A stretch of DNA of 6,209 bases from Pseudomonadota bacterium (lineage in GTDB: Bacteria > Pseudomonadota > Alphaproteobacteria > Ferrovibrionales > Ferrovibrionaceae). The notes under the pieces are model-generated. The model did no database searches. It was not told the origin of the DNA and saw only the letters and a list, made by a program, of their open reading frames with translations. The translations under genes and the position numbers were made by a program. Position 1 is the first letter of the stretch; the number at the start of each line of letters is the position of its first letter. The stretch lies in contig JAJYTL010000200.1 of assembly GCA_021793055.1 (NCBI GenBank), forward strand, positions 1 to 6,209. The letters run 5' to 3'. Below are positions 1-5,984 of the stretch, piece after piece.

Positions 1-1
1 C

Positions 2-46
2 TTGGTCAAGCGCACGAAAAGCGCTCCGACCGCATTATTGGCTTAA
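2..46 (+). CDS. possible C-terminal end of an upstream gene (partial)
   Basis: Frame 2 reads 14 sense codons (LVKRTKSAPTALLA) and a TAA stop at 44-46, directly followed by a terminator-like hairpin. The other two plus-strand frames run past the hairpin to stops at 105-107 and 112-114. A stop placed immediately before a hairpin is what the end of a gene looks like, so this is my best guess for the tail of a gene that begins outside the window. Fourteen codons are too few to identify a protein, and the reading could be chance. Confidence 0.2.
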   Translation: MVKRTKSAPTALLA

Positions 47-78
47 CCCCGGTCCCGAAGGGCATCGGGGGATTGTTT
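47..78 (+). terminator. terminator-like hairpin upstream of mreB
   Basis: Positions 47-56 (CCCCGGTCCC) can pair with 60-70 (GGGCATCGGGG) around a GAA loop at 57-59. This gives ten base pairs, one of them a G-U wobble, with a single bulged C at 63. A short T-rich stretch (GATTGTTT, 71-78) follows. The shape fits an intrinsic terminator of a gene to the left, although the T-tract is interrupted by G75. It could instead be a leader structure of the mreB transcript if the promoter lies further upstream. Confidence 0.4.
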
Positions 79-143
79 CGCAGCAGCCGGCCCAGCGGCC
101 AAACTGACCGTTGAGTCGGCTGCCGTCTGGTTAGGCGTCGAAC

Positions 144-147
144 GGAG
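144..147 (+). promoter_or_regulatory. ribosome binding site of mreB
   Basis: GGAG lies 5 nt before the ATG at 153. This supports that start over the in-frame ATGs at 174 and 177 (residues 8 and 9), which would also remove the hydrophobic N-terminal segment MreB uses at the membrane. Confidence 0.6.
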
Positions 148-152
148 ACCGT

Positions 153-1193
153 ATGTTTTCCAAACTGCTCGGCATGATGTCCGCCGATATGGCGATCGAC
201 CTCGGAACGGCGAACACGCTGGTCTATGTGAAGGGCCGCGGCATCGTTCTCAACGAACCCTCGGTGGTGGCAATCGTCAATCTTCGCGGCAAGAAACAGG
301 TTCTCGCCGTCGGCGACGAGGCCAAGCTGATGCTTGGGCGCACCCCCGGGAACATCGAGGCCATTCGCCCGTTGCGCGACGGCGTGATCGCCGATTTCGA
401 AATCGCCGAGGAGATGATCAAGCATTTCATCCGCAAGGTGCACAACCGGCGTTCCTTCGCTTCGCCGCAGGTGATCATCTGCGTGCCTTCCGGCTCGACG
501 GCGGTCGAACGGCGGGCGATTCAAGAATCGGCGGAAAGCGCCGGCGCCCGCCGCGTCTATCTCATTGAGGAACCCATGGCGGCGGCGATCGGCGCCGGCT
601 TGCCGGTGACAGAGCCGACCGGCTCCATGGTCGTCGACGTCGGCGGCGGCACAACGGAAGTCGCGGTGCTCTCGCTCGGCGGCATCGTCTATTCGCGCTC
701 CGTCCGCGTCGGCGGCGACAAAATGGACGAGGCGATCATCGCCTATATCCGGCGCAACCATAACCTTCTGATCGGCGAGGCCAGCGCCGAGCGGATCAAG
801 AAGCAGATCGGTTCCGCCTGTCCGCCCGAGGATGGCAACGGCCTGGTCATGGAAATCAAGGGCCGCGATCTGATGAACGGCGTGCCGAAGGAACTGGTAG
901 TGAGCCAACGGCAGATCGCGGAGAGCCTGGCCGAGCCGGTCGGCGCCATCGTCGAGGCGGTGAAGGTCGCGCTCGAGCATACGGCGCCCGAGCTCGCGGC
1001 CGATATCGTCGACAAGGGCATCGTGCTGACCGGCGGCGGCGCGCTGCTCGGCAATTTGGACTACGTGCTGCGCCACGCGACGGGCCTGCCCGTGACCATC
1101 GCGGACGAGCCGCTGTCGTGCGTCGCGCTCGGCACCGGGCGCGCCATAGAGGACATGCGGAGCTTGCGCCACGTACTGTACACGCCGTATTGA
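153..1193 (+). CDS. mreB: rod shape-determining protein MreB (bacterial actin)
   Basis: MreB is the actin-like ATPase whose membrane-bound antiparallel filaments orient the elongasome along the cell circumference. The 346-residue protein is full length for the family. Visible actin-fold motifs are phosphate-1 (DLGTANT, residues 16-22), connect-1 (LIEEPMAAAIG, 137-147) with the catalytic Glu140, phosphate-2 (DVGGGTT, 162-168) with Thr167, and the adenosine motif (GIVLTGGGALL, 289-299). Glu140 and Thr167 sit at the same numbers I recall for the water-activating residues of Caulobacter MreB, which also supports this start codon. The N-terminus MFSKLLGMMS has alternating bulky hydrophobic residues and resembles the membrane-inserting segment of Gram-negative MreB proteins. 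It is the first gene of the elongasome cluster but is separated from mreC by 146 nt, so it may be partly controlled on its own. No truncation or missing residue is seen. Confidence 0.98.
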   Translation: MFSKLLGMMSADMAIDLGTANTLVYVKGRGIVLNEPSVVAIVNLRGKKQVLAVGDEAKLMLGRTPGNIEAIRPLRDGVIADFEIAEEMIKHFIRKVHNRRSFASPQVIICVPSGSTAVERRAIQESAESAGARRVYLIEEPMAAAIGAGLPVTEPTGSMVVDVGGGTTEVAVLSLGGIVYSRSVRVGGDKMDEAIIAYIRRNHNLLIGEASAERIKKQIGSACPPEDGNGLVMEIKGRDLMNGVPKELVVSQRQIAESLAEPVGAIVEAVKVALEHTAPELAADIVDKGIVLTGGGALLGNLDYVLRHATGLPVTIADEPLSCVALGTGRAIEDMRSLRHVLYTPY

Positions 1194-1263
1194 TGGGTCA
1201 TCGGGTCAGTAAGGGATTGTCGATAGGTAACCGGGACTACCGGCCGCAGGCAAAAGGTCCGTC

Positions 1264-1291
1264 TTGACAGCTTGTCGCGGAGAAGAACAAG
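1264..1291 (+). promoter_or_regulatory. candidate promoter in the mreB-mreC gap
   Basis: TTGACA at 1264-1269 matches the sigma-70 type -35 consensus exactly. At a 16-nt spacing the best -10 candidate is AACAAG (1286-1291), which shares only three bases with TATAAT, so the -10 half is weak. The -35 box also lies in a small inverted repeat, GACA-GCT-TGTC (1266-1276). If active, it would let mreC, mreD, mrdA and rodA be transcribed separately from mreB. A chance hexamer is possible. Confidence 0.3.
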
Positions 1292-1324
1292 GACTGACTG
1301 CACCGGTTGGGGCTGAACTGAAGA

Positions 1325-1339
1325 GGCGAAAGGCGAGAC
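1325..1339 (+). promoter_or_regulatory. ribosome binding region fixing the GTG start of mreC
   Basis: AGGCGA occurs twice with a 7-bp period (1324-1329 and 1331-1336). The AAAGG at 1329-1333 stands 6 nt before the GTG at 1340. An in-frame TGA at 1319-1321 excludes any longer protein. The first in-frame ATG, at 1424, falls inside the membrane segment. GTG at 1340 is therefore the only start that gives a complete MreC. Confidence 0.6.
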
Positions 1340-2242
1340 GTGCGTCTAAGGGGCAACGGCATTTCTACCCTCGGTCTCTCGCTGAAGACGACGGCGCATC
1401 GCTTCGCCGCCGCGCTGCTTGTCATGACCGCCCTCGGTCTTCTCGTTCTTGGCAAGGCCGACGCGCCGCTGATCGCCAACTGGCGGATTTCCATCGCCGA
1501 TACGGTGACGCCGGCGCTTGCTGTCATTCAGCAGCCGGTCCGGGCGGCGCGCGCGGTCATCGCGGAGGCGCGATCCTGGGCCAATGTGCGGGCCAAGAAC
1601 CGGCGCCTTGAGGAAGAGAATGCCCATCTTCGCATTTGGCAGCAGCTCGCCTCCCGCTATCGACGCGAAAACCGCGACTTCCGCCGTCTCCTGAAAATGG
1701 CACGAGGCCCGGTTCCGACCTTCATCTCGGCCCGCGTCGTCGGCGATTCGGGCAGCCCGTTCGTGCGTACGCTCTTGCTCGCCGCCGGCGCCGAGGACGG
1801 CATCAAGCCGAATCAGGCGGTGATCGCGGCGGACGGCCTGGTTGGCCGCATCGTCGAGGTCGGCACCCGCTCCGCCCGCATCCTGCTCTTGACCGACCTC
1901 AACTCGCGGGTTCCGGTACGCCTCGCGGGTTCCGGCTACCGCGGCATTCTGGTCGGCGACAACTCGCCGCAAGCCGTGCTCACCTATCTGCCGGCCCGCG
2001 CCAAGGCGCGCCCCGGCGAGGAGGTCGTGACATCGGGCGACGGCGGTCTGTTTCCGCCAGGCTTGCCTGTCGGCGTGGTAACGCGCGTCGTCGGCCCCGC
2101 CGTCCATGTCCAGCCCTATGTGGATGATGACGAGGTGGAGTTTGTCAGTGTGGTTCGCTATCGCCTGCCGGTGCCCAAGGACGACACGATGGCGAGCGCG
2201 ACCGGCCCCTCGGGGCAACCTCACGCGCTCCCGAAGCGATGA
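1340..2242 (+). CDS. mreC: rod shape-determining protein MreC
   Basis: MreC is a bitopic inner-membrane protein whose periplasmic part binds PBP2 and shifts it to the active form, linking MreB and MreD to the synthases. The 300-residue protein has the expected order: a short basic cytoplasmic tail (1-21), one membrane helix (about 22-38), a charged helical stretch likely to form the coiled coil (about 68-120, rich in Arg and Glu), and the beta-domain (about 125-276). Family landmarks are GLVGRIVEVG (166-175) and TSGDGGLFPPGLPVG (231-245). The last 20 or so residues are polar and probably disordered. Translation starts at GTG. The stop overlaps the mreD start in an ATGA, which implies translational coupling. 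Nothing appears broken or transferred. The call is secure; the exact domain limits are by eye. Confidence 0.96.
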   Translation: MRLRGNGISTLGLSLKTTAHRFAAALLVMTALGLLVLGKADAPLIANWRISIADTVTPALAVIQQPVRAARAVIAEARSWANVRAKNRRLEEENAHLRIWQQLASRYRRENRDFRRLLKMARGPVPTFISARVVGDSGSPFVRTLLLAAGAEDGIKPNQAVIAADGLVGRIVEVGTRSARILLLTDLNSRVPVRLAGSGYRGILVGDNSPQAVLTYLPARAKARPGEEVVTSGDGGLFPPGLPVGVVTRVVGPAVHVQPYVDDDEVEFVSVVRYRLPVPKDDTMASATGPSGQPHALPKR

Positions 2243-2754
2243 TTCAGCCGCTTGGCGAGCGGCTTCGGGGCAGCGTTCAAATCGTAACACCGGCCGTCAC
2301 CACTCTCGCCCTCATCCTCCTCAGCGTCGTTCCGCTCGAAATCCCGTACTTCACGCGGATCACGCCGCTTCTCGCGCTGACGGCGGTGTATTACTGGGGC
2401 GTCTACCGTCCGACGCTGATGCCGGTCGTCCTGGTATTCCTGCTCGGCTTGCTGCAAGATCTGCTCGGCGGAGGCATTATCGGCCTGACCGCTTTGGTGT
2501 TTGTTGTGGTCCGACAACTTTCAGTTTCACAACGCCGGGTTCTGGCCAGCAATCCGTTTGTCGTTGGCTGGGCCGGTTTCGCGCTGGTGGCGATCGGCGC
2601 GGAGGTATTCCGCTGGGCGATAAGTTGCGCTTTCTTCGAGCGGCTCCTTAGCCTCGGACCGGTCGCGACCAGCGTTGCCCTGACGGTTTCGCTTTACCCA
2701 CCGTTCGCCTGGGTTTTCGGCCGTATCGAACAGCGTGTCATGGGACATTACTAG
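2239..2754 (+). CDS. mreD: rod shape-determining protein MreD
   Basis: MreD is a small polytopic inner-membrane protein of the elongasome that acts together with MreC and modulates its effect on PBP2. The 171-residue protein is of normal length and almost entirely hydrophobic, with about six membrane segments (roughly 14-32, 41-53, 58-75, 80-93, 106-128 and 138-160). The best landmark is the stretch GLLQDLLGGGIIGLTAL (70-86), which matches the conserved G-x-x-x-D region of MreD proteins. The ATG overlaps the mreC stop by 4 nt and has only a weak upstream GAAG (2233-2236), so translation is probably coupled to mreC. Sequence conservation in this family is low, so identification rests on hydropathy, this motif and position between mreC and mrdA. 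Confidence 0.93.
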   Translation: MIQPLGERLRGSVQIVTPAVTTLALILLSVVPLEIPYFTRITPLLALTAVYYWGVYRPTLMPVVLVFLLGLLQDLLGGGIIGLTALVFVVVRQLSVSQRRVLASNPFVVGWAGFALVAIGAEVFRWAISCAFFERLLSLGPVATSVALTVSLYPPFAWVFGRIEQRVMGHY

Positions 2755-2757
2755 GCC

Positions 2758-4641
2758 ATGGATCGCCGCGACGCAGATCGCTACAAGGTTTTGACGCGCC
2801 GCGCTGTGCTGATCGGCAGCGCGCAAATCGGACTGATCGGTGTCCTCGTCGGCCGGCTCTACGACCTCGAGGTCGTGCAGGCGTCGAAATACAAGCTCCT
2901 CGCTCGAGACAATAGCATCAGCTTGCGCTTTATCGTGCCGATCCGCGGCCGCATCTTCGATCGCTTCGGTGCCGAACTCGCCACTAATCGGCGGAACTAC
3001 CGCGTGCTGCTTGTCCCGGAACAGACCAATGACGTCGAGGCGACGCTCGATAAACTGGGCGACATGCTTCCGATCGACACCGAGCAACGGCGCAACATCG
3101 AGCGCCTTATCGAGGAGCGCGATGCGTTCATTCCCGTCACGGTGGCCAGCCATCTGACATGGAAGCAATTCGCGAGCATCAACGTTCGTATCCCGTCGCT
3201 GCCCGGCGTGCAACTTGGCGTCGGCCTGACGCGGCATTATCCGATGGGCACCGAACTTGCCCATATCCTCGGTTACGTCGGCGCACCAACGCAAAAGAAC
3301 GTGCAAAACAATCCCTTGCTCGAACTGCCCGGTTTCCAGGTCGGCAAGAGCGGCATCGAGAAACAATACGATTTGGCGCTCCGCGGCAAGGCCGGCTATC
3401 GCCGCGTCGAGGTCAATGCGATGGGTCGCGAGGTACGCGAGCTGGAGCGCAACAACGGCACCCCCGGCAGCAACATCAACCTCACCATCGACGTGCGGCT
3501 GCAAAGCTTTCTAAGCCAGCGCCTCGCCGCTCACCGCGTCGCCGCGGGCGTCGTCCTCGACGCCGCCACCTGCGATGTCCTCGCCATGGCGTCGGTGCCC
3601 TCCTACGATCCCAACGACTTTGTTCTCGGCATCACCAACGCCGAATGGCACCGGCTTAACGACGACCACCGGCACCCACTCAACGATCTCGCGATTACCG
3701 GGCAATTTCCACCGGGCTCGACCTTCAAACCGGTGGTCGCCATGGCCGGGCTCGAATGCGGCGCCATTCAACCCGACACCAAGTTCTTCTGCCCCGGGTA
3801 CTATAAATTGGGCGACGCGGTGTTCCACTGCTGGAAACTGGGCGGCCACGGCTTGATCGGCCTGCAGGGCGCAATCGAGCAATCCTGCGACGTCTTTTTC
3901 TACAATGTCGCGCATCGTACGGGGATCATGAACATCGCCCACATGGCGCGGCGCTTCGGCCTCGGTAGTCCCACCGGAATCGACCTGCCCGGCGAAGCGC
4001 CGGGGTTGATTCCGACACCGAGCTGGAAGGAAAAGGCGCTCGGCCGTCCCTGGGAACCCGGCGAAACCCTGATCGCCGGCATCGGCCAGGGCTACGTCCT
4101 TACGACGCCGCTGCAACTCGCGGTGATGACCGCCCGGCTCTCGAACGGCGGCTACGGCGTCACCCCGCGGATGGTGCGAAACCCCGCCGTCATGGCCGCG
4201 AACGACATGCCGCAGAGCCTGGCCCGACCGACGCACACCCCGCTCGGCTTCAACCGCGCGCATGTCGAGCTCATTCTCTCGGCCATGAAACTGGTCACCA
4301 GCAACCCCTATGGGACCGCCTACGACCAGCGCATTACCGAGCCCCAATTCGCCATGGCGGGAAAGACCGGCACCGCTCAGGCGCGCCACCTCAAGATACG
4401 CACCATCGGCCTCGGCCGCTACAAGCTGGTGCCCTGGATCGAGCGCGATCACGGACTGTTCATTTGCTTCGCGCCGGAGGATACGCCGCGCTACGCCGCG
4501 GCCTTTGTCATCGAGCACGGCGGCGAGAGCTCGCGCGCCGCGGCGATCGCCCATGACGTCATGCTGCAAGCGCAGCTTCTCGCGCCTCTCGCACGGCCGG
4601 CGGCCAGCGGACTCTACGGCGTGGCACAAGAGACGAGCTGA
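2758..4641 (+). CDS. mrdA: peptidoglycan D,D-transpeptidase PBP2
   Basis: PBP2 is the class B penicillin-binding protein of the elongasome. It crosslinks new glycan strands made by RodA and is a beta-lactam target. The 627 residues show a membrane anchor (about 17-33), a pedestal domain with RGRIFDRFG (63-71), YPMGTELAHILGYVG (161-175) and GKSGIEKQYD (196-205), and then the transpeptidase domain. Its three active-site motifs are Ser321-Thr-Phe-Lys324 (nucleophile and base), Ser376-Cys-Asp378 (PBP2 uses SxD rather than SxN) and Lys536-Thr-Gly538. Cys345, Cys358, His364 and Cys377 are placed like the zinc ligands reported for Acinetobacter PBP2. The gene starts 3 nt after mreD with no strong ribosome site, so coupling is likely. 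rodA follows 4 nt later, as expected for a synthase pair acting as one complex. The motifs rule out the division paralogue FtsI, whose gene context is also different. Confidence 0.97.
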   Translation: MDRRDADRYKVLTRRAVLIGSAQIGLIGVLVGRLYDLEVVQASKYKLLARDNSISLRFIVPIRGRIFDRFGAELATNRRNYRVLLVPEQTNDVEATLDKLGDMLPIDTEQRRNIERLIEERDAFIPVTVASHLTWKQFASINVRIPSLPGVQLGVGLTRHYPMGTELAHILGYVGAPTQKNVQNNPLLELPGFQVGKSGIEKQYDLALRGKAGYRRVEVNAMGREVRELERNNGTPGSNINLTIDVRLQSFLSQRLAAHRVAAGVVLDAATCDVLAMASVPSYDPNDFVLGITNAEWHRLNDDHRHPLNDLAITGQFPPGSTFKPVVAMAGLECGAIQPDTKFFCPGYYKLGDAVFHCWKLGGHGLIGLQGAIEQSCDVFFYNVAHRTGIMNIAHMARRFGLGSPTGIDLPGEAPGLIPTPSWKEKALGRPWEPGETLIAGIGQGYVLTTPLQLAVMTARLSNGGYGVTPRMVRNPAVMAANDMPQSLARPTHTPLGFNRAHVELILSAMKLVTSNPYGTAYDQRITEPQFAMAGKTGTAQARHLKIRTIGLGRYKLVPWIERDHGLFICFAPEDTPRYAAAFVIEHGGESSRAAAIAHDVMLQAQLLAPLARPAASGLYGVAQETS

Positions 4642-4645
4642 CGAA

Positions 4646-5800
4646 ATGGACGACAGCTTCACCCACGAGCCGGGAAATCTTCCGCTTGCGCGGAAACTTC
4701 TGGTGGTGAACTGGGGGCTCGTGTTCCTGCTCTGCCTGGTCGGCGCCATCAGCATCGCCATGCTCTATTCGGCCGCCAACGGACACATGCGGCCGTGGGC
4801 GACACGCCAAGTCCTGCATTTTGCCGAAGGTTTCGCGATCCTGTTCGCGGTGGCCCTCACCGATCTGCGGTTCTGGCTCAAATACGCCTACGTGATCTAT
4901 CTCATCAGCCTGCTCCTCCTGGTCCTCGGCGACGTCTCGGGCACGATCGGACTTGGCGCCAAGCGCTGGATCGCGCTCGGCCCCGTCCAACTCGAACCCT
5001 CGGAAGTCGCCAAAGTCGCCCTCGTTCTCGCCCTCGCCCGCTATTTCAACGGGCTGCCGATCGACGAGGTGGTGCGCATGCGGCGGCTGCTCGCGCCCCT
5101 TGCCCTGATCTTCATGCCGACGCTTCTCGTGTTGCGCCAACCCGACCTCGGCACCGCCTTCCTGTTATCCATGATCGGCGCCGCGATGTTCTTTCTCGCC
5201 GGCGTGCGGTGGTGGAAGTTCGCTATTGCTCTCGCCCTCGTCATCGCCGCGATTCCGGTCGGCTGGCACTTCCTGCACGCCTATCAGAAGGAGCGGCTTC
5301 TGGGCTTTCTTCACCCGGAAAGCGACCCCTTGGGCGCCGGATACCACATCATCCAATCGAAGATCGCCCTTGGCTCGGGCGGCGTCTTCGGCAAGGGCTT
5401 CCTGCGCGGCACACAAAGCCACCTCGACTTCCTGCCGGAAAAGCAGACCGACTTCATCTTCACCACCCTTGCCGAAGAGTTCGGCATGGTCGGCGGATTG
5501 ACGCTCCTCGTCCTCTACGCTCTGATCTTCGCCTATGGCTTCGCCATCGGGCTGAGCTCCCGCAACCAGTTCGGCCGGCTGGTGGCGCTCGGCGTCACGA
5601 CCATGGTGTTCCTTTATGTTTTCGTGAATATCGCGATGGTGAGCGGCCTCGTGCCGGTGGTGGGCGTGCCCTTGCCGCTGGTTTCCTATGGCGGCACCGC
5701 GCTCCTGACCCTGATGTTCGCCTTTGGCCTAGTTCTTTGCGTCTCTGTGCACCGCGATCTCAGGCTGCCGACGAGAGGCGGCGGTTCCGGCAGCCTTTGA
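4646..5800 (+). CDS. rodA: peptidoglycan glycosyltransferase RodA (SEDS family)
   Basis: RodA polymerises lipid II into glycan strands in partnership with PBP2. The 384 residues fit the family and about ten membrane helices. SEDS landmarks are LGAKRWI (103-109), LEPSEVAK (117-124), RQPDLGTA (164-171), the large extracellular loop with FLPEKQTDFIF (262-272), and PVVGVPLPLVSYGGT (337-351). Asp269 of the TDF triplet is the expected catalytic aspartate, by comparison with the essential Asp in E. coli and Thermus RodA. The preceding residue is Gln-Thr where E. coli has His-Thr. The frame stays open upstream inside mrdA, but the ATG at 4646, 4 nt after the mrdA stop, gives the normal N-terminus. 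A GAG at 4635-4637 is a weak ribosome site. Position beside PBP2 argues for RodA rather than FtsW. Confidence 0.96.
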   Translation: MDDSFTHEPGNLPLARKLLVVNWGLVFLLCLVGAISIAMLYSAANGHMRPWATRQVLHFAEGFAILFAVALTDLRFWLKYAYVIYLISLLLLVLGDVSGTIGLGAKRWIALGPVQLEPSEVAKVALVLALARYFNGLPIDEVVRMRRLLAPLALIFMPTLLVLRQPDLGTAFLLSMIGAAMFFLAGVRWWKFAIALALVIAAIPVGWHFLHAYQKERLLGFLHPESDPLGAGYHIIQSKIALGSGGVFGKGFLRGTQSHLDFLPEKQTDFIFTTLAEEFGMVGGLTLLVLYALIFAYGFAIGLSSRNQFGRLVALGVTTMVFLYVFVNIAMVSGLVPVVGVPLPLVSYGGTALLTLMFAFGLVLCVSVHRDLRLPTRGGGSGSL

Positions 5801-5805
5801 GGTTG

Positions 5806-5830
5806 CCCTAGCCATAGGGGCGCAAGCGCC
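5806..5830 (+). repeat. two adjacent small hairpins after rodA
   Basis: CCCTA (5806-5810) pairs with TAGGG (5815-5819) around GCCA. GGCG (5819-5822) pairs with CGCC (5827-5830) around CAAG. The two share G5819, so they abut or compete. They begin 5 nt after the rodA stop. Neither is followed by a T-run, so they look like 3'-end structures that might protect the mRNA or help Rho-dependent ending, not a classic intrinsic terminator. Confidence 0.4.
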
Positions 5831-5848
5831 GGAGCCACAATAGATCAA

Positions 5849-5889
5849 GGCGGGAACGGCCGCATAGCCGCCGCGAGGCATTTGCCTTT
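5849..5889 (+). terminator. weak terminator-like structures downstream of rodA
   Basis: GGCGG (5849-5853) can pair with CCGCC (5868-5872), in competition with an inner CGGC/GCCG pair (5857-5860 with 5867-5870). Just beyond, AGGC (5876-5879) pairs with GCCT (5884-5887) around ATTT and runs into TTG and then a T-rich stretch. The stems are short, so this is only a plausible end point for the elongasome transcript. Confidence 0.3.
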
Positions 5890-5903
5890 GTCACATTTTG
5901 TCA
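5887..5903. repeat. direct repeat TTTGTCA with 10-bp period
   Basis: TTTGTCA occurs at 5887-5893 and again at 5897-5903. The start-to-start distance of 10 bp puts both copies on the same face of the helix, as for a dimeric or tandem regulator site. Each also contains TTGTCA, one base from the -35 consensus, but I see no convincing -10 at the right distance. Confidence 0.35.
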
Positions 5904-5927
5904 TAGCTGATGATCGTAGCCGGCGCT

Positions 5928-5956
5928 GGATGACATCATGCTCATCCGTGTATTAT
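5928..5956 (+). promoter_or_regulatory. candidate promoter with operator-like inverted repeat upstream of the lipoprotein gene
   Basis: TATTAT at 5951-5956 is one base from the -10 consensus. ATGACA at 5930-5935 is one base from the -35 consensus, but the 15-nt spacing is short. A perfect inverted repeat, GGATGA (5928-5933) and TCATCC (5942-5947) with an 8-nt spacer, covers the -35 and the spacer, where a repressor would act. Transcription would begin near 5963, leaving a leader of about 22 nt before the ATG at 5985. Confidence 0.4.
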
Positions 5957-5984
5957 CGGCCTGTGGGGGCTCGGGGGCCTTTGC

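Noticed and set aside
117..125. Short palindrome CGGC-T-GCCG upstream of mreB
   Set aside because: Nine bases of this composition arise often by chance in GC-rich DNA, and there is no partner site or promoter to anchor it.
104..136. Possible mreB promoter (CTGACC at 104-109 or TTGAGT at 111-116 with TTAGGC at 131-136)
   Set aside because: The hexamers match poorly and the spacings are 21 and 14 nt, so I do not call a promoter there.
6..1172. A 388-codon open frame on the minus strand opposite mreB
   Set aside because: It mirrors mreB almost exactly. Its His-, Arg- and Asp-rich composition is what GC-rich third positions of the real gene give when read in antisense, and no family is recognisable.
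1346..2290. A 314-codon minus-strand frame opposite mreC, and a 325-codon one at 2527-3504
   Set aside because: Both overlap well-supported genes along their whole length and look like antisense shadows in high-GC DNA.
4310..4645. A 112-codon upstream extension of the rodA frame, which would make a 496-residue protein
   Set aside because: The added part lies inside mrdA in another frame, is Arg/Ser/Pro-rich with no membrane character, and RodA proteins normally begin near the ATG at 4646.
3511..4761. A 416-codon open frame on the minus strand opposite mrdA and the start of rodA
   Set aside because: It crosses the junction between two secure genes, has a low-complexity antisense composition and contains no recognisable domain.
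4795..5811. A 338-codon plus-strand frame overlapping rodA
   Set aside because: It is an Arg/Pro-rich out-of-frame reading of rodA with no domain, while rodA itself has all SEDS motifs.
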